Origin: Channallabes apus
Taxonomy: Eukaryota; Chordata; Actinopteri; Siluriformes; Clariidae
Length of the DNA stretch: 64,000 nt
Assembly (NCBI GenBank): GCA_030522415.1
Contig: CM060107.1
Location: 27,928,571-27,992,570 of the forward strand
Reading direction: 5' to 3'
The stretch's first letter is position 1, and each line of letters starts with the position of its first letter. A program made the translations under genes and the position numbers. Positions 1 through 11,086 of this stretch are shown here, piece after piece. The notes beneath the pieces are model-generated. The model worked only from the letters and a program-made list of their open reading frames with translations, did not search any database and had not been told where the DNA came from.

Positions 1-1192
1 GAGACTGGAAGTGAGATTTGAACCTTCAGATTTTCCCTAGATTAAAAACAAAAAACAAAAAACCTTATCTTTGACACTGGAGACTTCCAAATCATCGCGT
101 GTCATTGTGCAAAAATGCCTGAGGACAAGCAGCTTTTCTCGTCTAACTTTTTAGTTATGCAGGCCAGCACTAATCTACATTAACAACAAAAATCCAGCAA
201 AATATTCAAATTAATGAACAGCCATGTATGTGCTGTGAGTAATAAATAAATAAAAATAGTAAAAGCAACGATAACCAGGCATCCCTTTGACCACCATGTA
301 TAATCTACAGTATTCTGCAGATAATTTTTAATAAATTCAAGTAAGCAAGGTGATGATTCCCTTATAAGATATAGTGATATATTTATTCTGTTCATTACTG
401 TATCTGTATAAATAAATGAAAGGTTTTGTCTGTACATTGGTCAGAACTCGCTTTTTCAAAGATATTTTTATGTTTCATACATTGGAGGCCCCAAAAGCAG
501 TCTCAGACATACAGACAGACACACCATAACGCAAAACTGCCTGGACAGAATTTTATAAAACTTTTTATGCAGTACAGTACTTGTGTATCTGCCTGTACCA
601 TAAATAAATTCAAAATGTTGAGTATCAGCAATGTTATGAACAGTTATGTGCCGGATTTAATAATCTACTTTAAAATAAGATACTAATTAGCGACTTCTCA
701 ATGGAATAGAAAAGCTAAACTGAATATTTTTACTGAGATTAGGTAATATTTTCACAGTTGAATACCGCTTAAGTGGTATAAGTAAATTTTGACGTTTTAA
801 GACAAAACTGAATCTTTATTGATCTACTTTTAACAGGGAGTAACTTTGGCTGATGACAAAAAAAGGACAAATTAGCATAAACAAGGTGTAAACCTTAACT
901 TTTCTATATCCTCTCTTTTTCAAAATCTTGCCATGAACTAAGTACATTTTGTGCAATTTCCTAATATGGATCCGGCCCAATGCCAGGGACCAGGGAGGTG
1001 GCTTAACAAGCCGTGTGTGAGAAAGTGGAACCGTCAACCGTGACATGACTTTGTTGGGTTTGGCAATGCATGACCATGAGTTCTGGGGAGAAGGTACTGC
1101 CAGGAGTGCCAGCTACAGAATTTATATAGATGAAATTATTCTAGTGTATTATAATTTCTATAACATTTTGCATATCTGTGAAGATTCCTAGT
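1..1192. other. AT-rich intergenic sequence, nothing recognised
   Basis: No domain-bearing open frame is present; the short frames are chance. A slightly GC-richer patch at about 965-1110 could be an exon or a repeat fragment, but nothing supports either. Confidence 0.5.
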
Positions 1193-1333
1193 CATCCGCG
1201 AACTAAGCGGCTGCTTAGGGCCACCTTGGCCACCAGGGGGCCCCCCAAGAGTGACAGTGATTTTTTTTTTTTTTAGAAAACATTTTTGGTGATACTATAT
1301 GTCAATGGACAGTGGTAATAATACAAAAACATA

Positions 1334-1334
<1 letters not shown>

Positions 1335-1427
<93 letters not shown>
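1335..1427. repeat. (TA)n microsatellite, about 46 units
   Basis: An uninterrupted TA run of about 93 bases within the outer hAT remnant. The poly-Tyr/Ile open frames on both strands here are artefacts of the repeat. Confidence 0.98.
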
Positions 1428-1571
1428 CAATATTAACAGTAATAACTGTATTAAAGAAACAAAAAGCAATATTATGGTAACAGGCTGCAGGATGCAAGCA
1501 CAGTCAGACTATAACTGTGATTATTGGAGCTAATTTAAGAGGTAGCAGCTTTGCCGCAAAACCATCATAAA

Positions 1572-1659
1572 TTGTCACACAAAAAAATTACATATCCTTC
1601 GGGTGCAGAAAAAAGAAAAAATAACAAAAGCGAGGAAGAGAAAAAACAGCAAGATAAAG
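1572..1659 (+). pseudogene. hAT transposase exon 1 relic
   Basis: The frame reads YPSGAEKRKNNKSEEEKK then QQDKG. This is the Lys/Glu-rich leader that precedes the zinc-finger region in a known fish hAT transposase family. The expected initiator ATG is TTG at 1572-1574, so translation could not start there. The exon runs into a consensus splice donor, AAAG then GTATGT, with the GT at 1660-1661. No further transposase exons were found before the next insertion at 2170. Confidence 0.6.
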
Positions 1660-3241
1660 GTATGTTAATAAGAAAATCCATGTAAATTAACCTATGTTAC
1701 GAGCTTATGTTAGCTGGCTAGTTAATTTAGCAGCCTAGCCTATCTTCTTGTTTTAGGAAAGTTCATGTTTGAATAAACATTCTTAAATAGTCTCGACATC
1801 TTAATATATTATAACATAACAAATTAAACTAAGATAGTTATAGATTAAAGTGTTTGTCTTCTGTGTAAAATTACTTTTCTGTGTATATATTTTTGTAATA
1901 AAAATAAGCTTATGTTTTATAAACTTGTTACTGATAATAACAACCTAACCTTATTTACATTAGCCTACCTTTGGGCTCTTTGCTATTATATTCCAATATC
2001 AATATGCCTTAATAATTAGCTAGTTACAGAGTAACTAAGAAGTGTTGTTTTATGTGTACAGATGGCTTGCTGTTGTGTTTAATAATTTATGTTGTTAAAA
2101 TAGCATTCTGTTCCATCAACTATGCTTTTACTGAACTTCCCGGAGCACTGTTGAAATATTTTGTAGGTGCCCAGATAGCAGAACAACATTGAATCATCAT
2201 TAAAGCATCAACCAACTTGGCATTGAATCAATGTTGAAATTTAAATGTTAAATGTTGATTTTTCATCAGGTTTGCACCTTGAAATAATGTTATTTCAATG
2301 ATGAAAAATAGATCAAGATGGGCATATCAATGTTTGTTCAACTTAAAATCAATCACTTATTTTACATTGAATCAACATTGAAGCAATTATAGTTTAGTCT
2401 TGCTTTATGTACAGCAAGATTCTATGACAGTAAATCATGTCCGTTTTGATTTATTTCTTTAAATCAGAGACCATGTAGGGCTGAAAAGCTTTTTTTTTTT
2501 AAACAAAAAGTCAGTAACTCAACATCCTTCAGTTTACATGTAAACATATTTATTTATTTATGCTCCATACCCATTTAAACAGGAAGTAACGTCACAATTA
2601 CAATAAAACAACTATATAATAAAACACACTACAACTTACATACAAAATTATAAACTGGATGACAAAATGACTTTTTAGAAGAGAACTATTAGAAGAGATT
2701 GTTCATTCTGAATTCATAAAACAGAATCTAACTGCCAAGAGAAGAGACTGGAAAACCATAATATAAAAATGGCAGCCTGCCTCAGCAAAATTCAGTCAAA
2801 TGCAAATAGAAACAACCAAGTCAGAAACACAACAGATGACTGAAACATTATTCGTAAGTTGAAATGTATTTACTCAGCAAAACAGATAATAAGACATAAG
2901 TCTGAATTTATGGTTTTCCACCACAAGCAATTCCCCCCTGCCGTTCTGGGGCATAACGAAGCCATTTCTGAACTGTTGAAGGAAAGAAACTCTGTGGCCT
3001 CCTTTTTTTCAGCTTTCAACTGTTGTTGTTGTAGTGCATCTAAAGAATGAAAAACAAATAAAAGGTTAGAACTATACAATGCTCTAAAAACTTGGAGTGG
3101 TAGTTGTTTATGAATGACAGAAAGTGGGTCCTAACTTTTTGGAAATGTGACTTTTACAAATGTACAGATATGCAACATATGTTTTGAAATGTCCTACAAT
3201 CTTCCATAGATACAATGCACACATTAGATTTTTTTTATATA

Positions 3242-4572
3242 CAGGTCCTTCTCAAAAAATTAGCATATTGTGATAAAGTTCATTATTTTCTGTAATGTAC
3301 TGATAAACATTCGACTTTCATATATTTTAGATTCATTACACACAACTGAAGTAGTTCAAGCCTTTTATTGTTTTAATATTGATGATTGTGGCATACAGCT
3401 CATGAAAACCCCAAATCCCTATCTCAAAAAATTAGCATATTTCATCCGACCAATAAAAGAAAAGTGTTTTTAATACAAAAAAAGTCAACCTTCAAATAAT
3501 TATGTTCAGTTATGCACTCAATACTTGGTCGGGAATCCTTTTGCAGATTCTTGTGTCTTGCGTCTCTCAACTTTCTCTTCACAATATCCCACAGATTCTC
3601 TATGGGGTTCAGGTCAGGAGAGTTGGCAGGCCAATTGAGCACAGTAATACCATGGTCAGTAAACCATTTACCAGTGGTTTTGGCACTGTGAGCAGGTGCC
3701 AGGTCGTGCTGAAAAATGAAATCTTCATCTCCATAAAGCTTTTCAGCAGATGGAAGCATAAAGTGCTCCAAAATCTCCTGATAGCTAGCTGCATTGACCC
3801 TGCCCTTGATAAAACACAGTGTACCAACACCAGCAGCTGACATGGCACCCCAGACCATCACTGACTGTGACACTGGACTTCAGGCATTTTGGCATTTCCC
3901 TCTCCCCAGTCTTCCTCCAGACTCTGGCACTTTGATTTCCGAATTACATTTCCCATTTCCTGCCCACGCCTGTACACGGTGGCTCTGGATGTTTCTACTC
4001 CAGACTCAGTCCACTGCTTCCGCAGGTCCCCCAAGGTCTGGAATCGGTCCTTCTCCACAATCTTCCTCAGGGCCCGGTCACCTCTTCTCGTTGTGCAGCG
4101 TTTTCTGCTACACTTTTTCCTTCCCACAGACTTCCCACTGAGGTGCCTTGATACAGCACTCTGGGAACAGCCTATTCATTCAGAAATGTCTTTCTGTGTC
4201 TTACCCTCTTGCTTGAGGGTGTCAATGATGGCCTTCTGGACAGCAGTCAGGTCGGCAGTCTTACCCATGATTGCGGTTTTGAGTAATGAACCAGGCTGGG
4301 AGTTTTTAAAAGCCTCAGGAATCTTTTGCAGGTGTTTAGAGTTAATTAGTTGATTCAGATGATTAGGTTAATAGCTCGTTTAGAGAACCTTTTCATGATA
4401 TGCTAATTTTTTGAGATGTATGCCACAATCATCAATATTAAAACAATAAAAGGCTTGAACTACTTCAGTTGTGTGTAATGAATCTAAAATATATGAAAGT
4501 CTAATGTTTATCAGTACATTACAGAAAATAATGAACTTTTATCACAATATGCTAATTTTTGAGAAGGACCTG
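3242..4572 (-). mobile_element. Tc1/mariner transposon, decayed, IR/DR type
   Basis: Both ends read CAGGTCCTTCTCAAAAA in inverted orientation and are flanked by TA at 3240-3241 and 4573-4574. The terminal inverted repeats are about 200 bases long. Each carries an outer and an inner copy of the CTCAAAAAATTAGCATAT word (inner copies at 3423-3440 and 4399-4416), the IR/DR layout also found in Sleeping Beauty-like elements. Total length is 1331 bases, against roughly 1.6 kb for intact family members, because of internal deletions in the transposase. Confidence 0.95.
3479..4268 (-). pseudogene. Tc1 transposase pseudogene
   Basis: Translation begins MGKTADLTAVQKAIIDTLKQ at 4268 and hits an in-frame stop (TGA) after about 31 codons, in the first helix-turn-helix. 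The DNA-binding part continues in the same frame to about 3858 (GRKKCSRKRCTTRRGDRALRK and onwards). The frame then jumps at a deletion into SVMVWGAMSAAGVGTL. The second catalytic Asp (FIFQHDLAPAH) and third catalytic Glu (NSPDLNPIENLW) survive, but the segment that should hold the first Asp is deleted. A second deletion follows LRDARHKNLQ near the C-terminus. The protein cannot be functional. Confidence 0.92.
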
Positions 4573-4657
4573 TATATAAAAAAAATCTAATATGTGCACT
4601 GTATCTATGGAAGATTGTAGGACATTTCAAAACATATGTTGTATATCTGTACATTTG

Positions 4658-6104
4658 ACATTCGATAGATGTCGAAACTACATCATTACACAGGCTTCCG
4701 AACAACATTAATATAAAAGACCAGTGGCACGGCAGCTTCAGCATCTTTCACACAGCCATTCCATTAAACTTTAAAAATGTACATTTAAAATTTTATTTAG
4801 TTAATAGAAGTTAATTGATGAAGAAAATCTATTTATGACATTATTTTTGACAGCATTATGATTATTTATTAAAACTTCAAAACTTCAGACAACAACAATT
4901 AGTGCCACGAGGTTATTTGCAACACTATATGTTCTACAAAATAGAGGACTACACACCTTACAGCGCAATATAATGTGGCTTTAGAAAATGAAAGGTAGGA
5001 TTCAGAAGTGAGCAAGTGATGAATTAGTATTATAGGTCCCAAGCAGATACAGTAACAATAATGGGTGCCCTACCTTATGCAGTCTCCATTGATGGCTAAT
5101 AAACATTGATACAAGTAGGCTATGGTTAAAGTGGTGAACTTATAAAGTCTTAAATGTTTTGTTTTCCCTTCTCAACGCATTATGAATTTACTCACCAATA
5201 ATGGCTACCTTTTTAATTTGGTCAAGTCTCCAAGTCAGAAGGTGCCCAGCAGCAGATTCCGTACCATGGCAGTAGCAGAGGTGGCAAGGCGGGCTGCTCT
5301 CCACGCTTCTGCCTGGCAAAACACCCCAGGGCCCTTTATAACTTCAATATGAAAAATAATTTCACATCACAATATTAATTTATTGGCAACTTTTAGAAAC
5401 TTTTCATGTTTCATATTGATTCTTATGTTTAGCTTCCCAATAGTTAATAGGATTTTATGTATAAATGCAGATTAATGATAAAGATACATGCAGGGTAAAA
5501 CTGCAACAGGAACAGTACAAAATAAAAACTGAAAAAAGACGGACATTCAGAATAAAACAGTGCAAGATAAAAAAAAACTGTACAAAACATACATGCAGGG
5601 TAAGCATTGGTGGGAGCAATGTCCAAGCAGTGTAGAGAAATATTTCTGTACGACTTCATTGTTTTGTGCTGTGTAGTATAGTATTGTAATAGCTGATCAG
5701 AGTGATCAACTCCCCATGTGCTGGTTGTACGCAGTCACAGGACATGTCCTACATAAGGCAGTATTTTAGCCACCTGGAACTACAGTAGCTTGTTTGTGCT
5801 AAATAACATTACCGATAGCAGTGTTATAAGCTAACCAAAATGGAGCCAAATACACATTAGCAACCATAATCTAAAGCTATCCAAAACAAGGTGAATATAA
5901 ACATCTGTAAACTCCATAAGGCATTAGCTTAGCCACCGGGAAATATCATGTTTGTGCTACATGAGGCAGCATGTTAGCATGATTTACCTAAACTATATAA
6001 ATGGCATTGAAAGCCAATGTGTCACACAAGCTGACAAGAGCTAGCTGTAGTGAGGAAAATATTTACTAATATTAGTTTAATATTATCAGAATAAGAGTTA
6101 TATA
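4658..6104. other. AT-rich interior of the nested element
   Basis: No transposase domain was recognised. Two diverged copies of a segment containing CATAAGGCA...TTAGC...CACC...TTTGTGCTA lie at about 5750-5805 and 5915-5965, a partial internal duplication. A GC-rich patch at 5230-5335 could be a decayed exon. Confidence 0.4.
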
Positions 6105-6445
6105 AGACTTAATAACTTACCCAGTGTAGCATGGGTCTATTCTCTGTTCAAAATGCTCCCGTTCGTCGTCGGAGTCACACAGTCTTCTTCTGAGGTAAAT
6201 GTAAACTCCTCCCACTTTCGAGAACATTCTGAAGAGTTTCCTCGGATGTGTAAGCGCGTGCCATCTTCCAAAACATGCAGAATACTCACTGAATCTGAGT
6301 ATTTTCAAGCCGGTCTCTCTGTGTTCGTTTTTCATGCCGGTGTCCGGGGGCGTGGCATAGTATGTAAATTACCCGGACTGATTTCCGTGTGATTGGCGTG
6401 TGGGTGTGACCTGCCTCGGGTCATTAGCATATAAGGGCGACAGAA
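6105..6445 (-). promoter_or_regulatory. Candidate promoter and first exon of a transposon gene (minus strand)
   Basis: On the minus strand a TATA-like CTTATATGC (about 6432-6440) precedes an ATG at 6335 by roughly 100 bases. The frame then stays open to a consensus splice donor, ACTGG then GTAAGTT, at about 6120. The peptide includes LCDSDDEREHFEQRIDPCYTG; a second ATG at 6262 in another frame gives MARAYTSEETLQNVLESGRS. Acidic leaders of this kind occur in several DNA transposase families, but I cannot assign one. A possible later exon lies near 2870-3060 on the same strand (TTCTTTAG acceptor, Gln-rich LQQQQLKAEKKE). Both are inferences. Confidence 0.3.
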
Positions 6446-6633
6446 ATTCTGTGCCTCTCCTTGGTTTCATACGGATTACATAAACTGAGAATATTTGTTT
6501 TCAATGTGACTTGCATCATTTTAAAAGTAGACACTTTAAGCTTTCTATAGATATATTTCTCATTTCAGTTAATTTTAGTGACATGTTTCAAAAAGATTTT
6601 CACGGAGACTGAGGTTTCATATATGTGCATATA

Positions 6634-7827
6634 CAGAGGTGGAAAGTAACGAATTGCATTTACTCGCATTACTGTAATTGAGTAGCTTTTTTGTGTATTT
6701 CTACTTTTTAAAGTAGTTTTAAAAATCTGTAATTTTACTTTTACTTAAGTACGTTTTGTTTGAAGTATTGTACTTCGCTACATTTTAAATCATATTCGCT
6801 ACTGAGTAAAAAATAAATGAATGAAAATGCAAAAATAATAAAAATATTATGCTTTATAAATGCTCCGTTGCGCCGCGTGTGTGTATCATGTCCTGGTCGC
6901 GCGCCGCTCCAGACTCCACTCCAGGTTTTCTGATTGTCCCCACATCGGCAGCTACCTGACCTTCCACACGGTCGCTTCCGCCCTGAGTGACGTCATCGAC
7001 TAGCGCGACCATATACAGTATAAACCGGAGAGAGACGGGGGAAAGAGGAAAGAGATTGTGATTTTGGCGTTTTGATATTTGGTTGTGTATTCTGGTTTTG
7101 ACTTTTTGCCTCCAATTGACTTTGACTATTGCTTTGTCCCTTTGGTTTGGTTGGTCTTTGTATATATTTGTAAATAATTTCACTGTTTTTGGTTTAGGGA
7201 GTCCGGGAAGGTACCTGTATTTTTGTTTGTGTGGTTTTTTTTTTTGCAGGTAATCTAGCTACTAAATATAAATACCATTTTGTTTATTATTTTGTCCTGG
7301 GTCCACCCTGAATCTGATCCTCCTCCTCCTGTTGTGTGTGTGTGTGTGCGTGTGTGTGTATACAAACCTCATTATTTCATCAGTTAATAATTGGATCTAG
7401 TTCTTTCTTCCATATGCCACCATTTCCATACAGTTTAAAATAGAACTCTGAACCATTCTTTTGCTGTATGACCCTAGACTGGGACGTAACACCATATTTA
7501 AGTGACCACTTTGATTTTCATGCACAAGAAAGACAACAACTTTATTATGCAAAGGTGTTCCTTCAGTTAAAAACAACTAGTTTGAGATTTATATCTGCTC
7601 ATCTTTTTTTTAACTATGCTAGAATGCCTCATCCCACCCCTGCTATTAAAAAAAATAAATAAGTAACTCGGTAACTTTTACTCTGAGTACATTTTCTAAT
7701 GAGCTACTTTTTACTTTTACTTGAGTAGATTTTTATAATGGTAACTTTACTTGTACTTAAGTAAAATTTCACTGAAGTAACAGTACTTGTACTTGAGTAC
7801 AAAATTTTATTACTCTTTCCACCTCTG
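6634..7827 (+). mobile_element. Non-autonomous hAT element (Tol2-like ends), copy 1
   Basis: The element begins CAGAGGTGGAAAGTAACGAA and ends with the inverted CTCTTTCCACCTCTG. It is flanked by a perfect 8-bp duplication TGCATATA (6626-6633 and 7828-7835), diagnostic of hAT. Subterminal regions are dense in ACTTTTACTTAAGTA-type words as in Tol2. The GC-rich middle (6875-7060) contains a perfect cAMP-response palindrome TGACGTCA and looks promoter-like. No transposase domain was found. It carries about 430 bases (7200-7650) absent from copy 2. Confidence 0.93.
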
Positions 7828-7835
7828 TGCATATA

Positions 7836-9060
7836 TCCTCATATACTGTATGTGGGCAATTAGGATTAGTTTTTTTTTGCTTTTTTTTTTTGTTAGTTCT
7901 TAGTTATTGCCTTGATAATAGAAAATATGAGCTAGGCATCATGTATGACAGTTGCCAAAGTGAGATATGAGCTAAAATGACCAGATCCTGCCATAGGAGA
8001 CATATCTTGTATGTACATATAGGGCTTATATGTGGATTATAAAGAAGCAATACAGGAGACCTATACAGGAGATACAGGAGAATTTGTGCGTGCTCAGCTC
8101 GTGAACGGGTGAATTGGCGCCAATTTTCTGATGTTGAAAGAAGCAGCAGGAAGTTTTTAACATCTGAAGCTTCATTACGGTTTTAAGTTACATGTTAGGT
8201 TAAAATGTGTAAGAATAGTGATGATTTGGGTCAGATTTCAATTGTTCCTGACAGTGGATATATATTCTCAGTGTTTTATACTGTAGCGTGGGCGGGGTGG
8301 CGGCTGACGACCATCATGCTTTGCGGGGTTTTTGCTTTTTGCTGTTCACCCTTTTCAGGACAGTTGTTTGGGTTAGTGGCTTCGGCCAAGTTGGATGTTT
8401 TAAGATATGTATGTATGTGACCTGTTGAATGTGTCCCAGTTCATGCTATGGCTGAATTGGATTTGGTTTCCATGCTATACAGTGGCTGTGTGGTGAATAA
8501 ATTTCTCCCAGCCATTGCATTGAGCAGCAATTAAGCTTCCTTAGTCTCTCCAAGTGGAGATGAGTGAGCTTGGTTGCTGGCTAGGAGTATTTTATTAGGT
8601 TTATGCCAACTAAACATTAATACTCTACTTGGAAATTTTAAGGCAATCGGTTTCCTCACTTTTTCTAAGTAAAGTCAACTTATTACATTTTACAGTGTAG
8701 GTTCTTTCCATGTGAGGCACGGCAAGCACACTGCTCTGGGTCAGACACAGACAACGGGAAACAGGAACTAAGCTCTCAAACAAATGCTTCCCAACAGAAT
8801 ACCGTAGGTTGCATCGCCAAAATCTTTTACCGTGAGTGGCAGGAACTTCCAGACTACAACAGATTGAATTCTCATGCCTGTAGAGTGTATTATACTGACG
8901 TGGCGACAGTGTAAAAACACCCTCCGATGTTAAATGCGAGCCGAAAATTGAGTACTTTTGAACGGCAAACAGGAATTAAGCTCTCAAGTGAGTAAACTAG
9001 ACAGCAAGGTAAATACACAAAACTTACCGTCAAATAATTTTTTTTTCCTCAATAACAATA
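7836..9060. other. Interior sequence between the two hAT copies
   Basis: No gene was recognised. A short tandem run of ATACAGGAGA-type words lies at about 8050-8085. A direct repeat of about 30 bases (AACAGGAACTAAGCTCTCAA and AACAGGAATTAAGCTCTCAA) occurs near 8761 and 8967. A GC-richer patch at 8285-8400 has no recognisable coding signal. Confidence 0.4.
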
Positions 9061-9061
9061 T

Positions 9062-9094
<33 letters not shown>

Positions 9095-9098
<4 letters not shown>

Positions 9099-9863
9099 GG
9101 TGGAAAGTAACGAATTACATTTACTCGCGTTACTGTAATTGAGTAGCTATTTTGTGTATTTCTACTTTTTTAAGTAGTTTTAAAAATCTGTAATTTTACT
9201 TTTACTTAAGTACTTTTTGTTTGAAGTATTGTAATTCTCTACATTTTAAATCATATTCGCTACTGAGTAAAAAATAAATGAATAAAAATGCTAAAATAAT
9301 GAAAATATTATGCTTTGTATAAATGCTCCGTTGCGGCGCGTGTGTGTATCATGTCCTGGTCGCGCGCTGCTCCAGACTCCACTCCAGGTTTTCTGACATC
9401 GGCATCTTCCTGACCTTCCACACGGTCGCTTCCGCCCTGAGTGACGTCATCGACTAGCGCGACCATTTATTAACCGGAGAGAGACGCGGGAAAGATGAAA
9501 GAGGTTGTGATTTTGGCGTTTTGATATTTGGTTGTGTATTCCGGTTTGACTTGTTGCCTCCCATTGACTTTGATTATTGCTTTGTCCCTTTGGTTTGGTT
9601 GGTCTTCGTATATATTTGTAGATAATTTCACTGTTTTTGGTTTAGGGAGTCCCCGTCCCCCGTCCCCCCCCCCCCCGCTGTTAAAAAAATGTAACTAAAA
9701 AAGTAATTCGGTAACTTTTACTCTGAGTAAATTTTTTAATGAGCTACTTTTTACTTTTATTTGAGTAGATTTTTATAATGGTAACTTTACTTGTACTTAA
9801 GTAAAATTTCACTGAAGTAACTGTACTTGTACTTGAGCACAAAATTTTATTACTCTTTCCACC

Positions 9864-9867
<4 letters not shown>
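9095..9867 (+). mobile_element. Non-autonomous hAT element (Tol2-like ends), copy 2
   Basis: Same family and orientation as the copy at 6634-7827, with high identity at both ends and in the GC-rich middle, including TGACGTCA. It has a large internal deletion bridged by a C-rich run (about 9652-9677). It is inserted inside a TA microsatellite, so the 8-bp duplication TATATATA (9087-9094 and 9868-9875) is consistent but not proof. Confidence 0.92.
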
Positions 9868-9916
<49 letters not shown>

Positions 9917-9932
9917 TTATTTATTTATTTAA
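9868..9932. repeat. (TA)n followed by (TTTA)n microsatellite
   Basis: About 45 bases of TA pass directly into ATTT units. It is the right half of the microsatellite split by hAT copy 2; the left half is at 9066-9094. Confidence 0.95.
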
Positions 9933-10367
9933 AGCACCATGGCAAATCTCTCGTAGTCAATTTTTGAACCTGTTTTAAACACATACACACATGCATACAC
10001 ATTTTATAGAAATGCACTTACAGTAGTTAATTTAATTTGCCTTACATTGTTGAATGAGGATGGGTTCCAAAACCAAAAATCAACATTGATTCAATGTTTG
10101 TCTTTTCAACACAGAAAAGCAATGAATTATCAACATTGATTCAACATTATTTAGCATTTAATAATCAACCTCAACCAAAATGATGATTCTGATGAAATTT
10201 CAACATTGAATCAATGTCACCTTGCTATCTGGGTGGGGCACAAACAACTGTTAGATTTACACTGTGCAAATAATCAAGCATTGACAATAGTCAGTCGTAT
10301 TGGAAACACAGGGGGGTCCCCAAATAAAATTCTGCTCAGGGCCCACTAAAGGCTTGGGCCGGCCATG

Positions 10368-10831
10368 CATCCAGGTCATAGTTCTAAGGATGGTGCTGTT
10401 CAGTGGCAACTGGTGAAGTCTTTCAATTAAGAGAGGAAACCTTTAGTCCAGGTGTTTGATATGGTAGGAGCCTGGTAAAGTTATCTGAGTTTTCTTATTA
10501 GTATTAAGAAAAGCTTAGTATTACGACAAGCTGAAAAAAGGGTGAATAATAACAGGTTATAGCATAAACTAACTTATTTTGAGAATGTTTCCAAAAAAAT
10601 ATGTAAAAAGTAAAATTAAAGGTATGATGTCATTATTTAATCATTAAGAAAAGTTATATATCCATCTCCAAGGGACAACGCATATAATAATTGTATAAAA
10701 GTCTGGAATAGTGAGACATTAAGTTAAAGTTTTGAAAAGGGGATTATTGTGGTTATTTATTAAAAGAGTTATACCAATAACATAACTTTTCAGCATTTTG
10801 AACGGTGGAATTTTTTGTAAATCAACAAGAA
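10368..10831. other. AT-rich intergenic sequence
   Basis: No gene, transposon end or long repeat is visible between the outer hAT right edge and the L2/SINE-like repeat. Confidence 0.45.
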
Positions 10832-11075
10832 TGTGGCACAGTGTTGTAGTGGTTGGCACTGTGGACTCGCACCAGCAGGGTCCTCCAACAGTCCAAGGAA
10901 ACGCAGATTAGGTTACTTGTGTTCCTATATTGCCCATAGTGTTTAAACGAGTGTGTGAGAGTGTAGTGTCTGTGCTTGTGTGCACTGCAATGGGTGACCT
11001 TGCCATGTGCTTGGGATAGGTCCAGGCATCTTTTGACCCTGTATAGCAGTATAGAAGCTGAAAGAATGACTGAAT
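10832..11075 (+). repeat. L2/SINE-like teleost interspersed repeat, degraded
   Basis: It starts GTGGCACAGTGTTGTAGTGG and ends with a GTATAGCAGTATAGAAGCTG-type tail, the boundaries of a ubiquitous teleost retroelement-derived repeat. The middle, with the usual 'cacagtccaaag' region, is reduced. Confidence 0.6.
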
Positions 11076-11086
11076 AATCAACAAGA

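Larger units (their letters stand above)
3156..4657. repeat. Imperfect palindrome split at its centre by a Tc1 element
   Basis: The 86 bases left of the Tc1 (3156-3241) are the near-perfect reverse complement of the 85 bases right of it (4573-4657), with only a few mismatches. Shared words include CTATGGAAGATTGTAGGACA and TTTCAAAACATATGTTG. Rejoining the arms at the TA gives an AT-rich palindrome of about 170 bases. The similarity stops abruptly outside these limits. Confidence 0.85.
2170..10233. mobile_element. Candidate 8-kb DNA transposon with CCCAGATAGC ends, heavily nested
   Basis: The left end reads CCCAGATAGCAGAACAACAT. The right end, in reverse complement, reads CCCAGATAGCAAGGTGACAT. 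Both are followed by subterminal palindromic words of the AACATTGATTCAATGTT type (2190-2400 and 10050-10225). Subterminal repeats behind short inverted ends occur in CACTA/EnSpm-like and related elements, but I cannot name the family. No certain target duplication is visible; GTG on both sides is possible. Removing the later insertions leaves about 4.7 kb. Alternatively these are two independent copies of a short element in opposite orientation. Confidence 0.45.
1201..10367 (+). mobile_element. Outer hAT transposon remnant, interrupted by later insertions
   Basis: The right edge contains CTCAGGGCCCACTAAAGG and ends GGGCCGGCC near 10364. This resembles, in reverse complement, the GGCCGGCCC...GGGCCC...AGCAGAATTTTATTTGGGG termini known in fish hAT families. 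The left edge has the matching pattern GCTGCTTAGGGCC followed by GGGGGCCCCCC (about 1213-1250). The flanks CATCCGCG (1193-1200) and CATCCAGG (10368-10375) agree at 6 of 8 positions, which fits a decayed 8-bp target duplication. A transposase first exon at 1572-1659 supports orientation and class. Nearly all of the span is younger inserted DNA; only about 1.1 kb is original. Confidence 0.5.

Noticed and set aside
1273..1533. Tyr/Ile repeat open frames on both strands
   Set aside because: Translation of the TA microsatellite; the same applies at 19761-20101.
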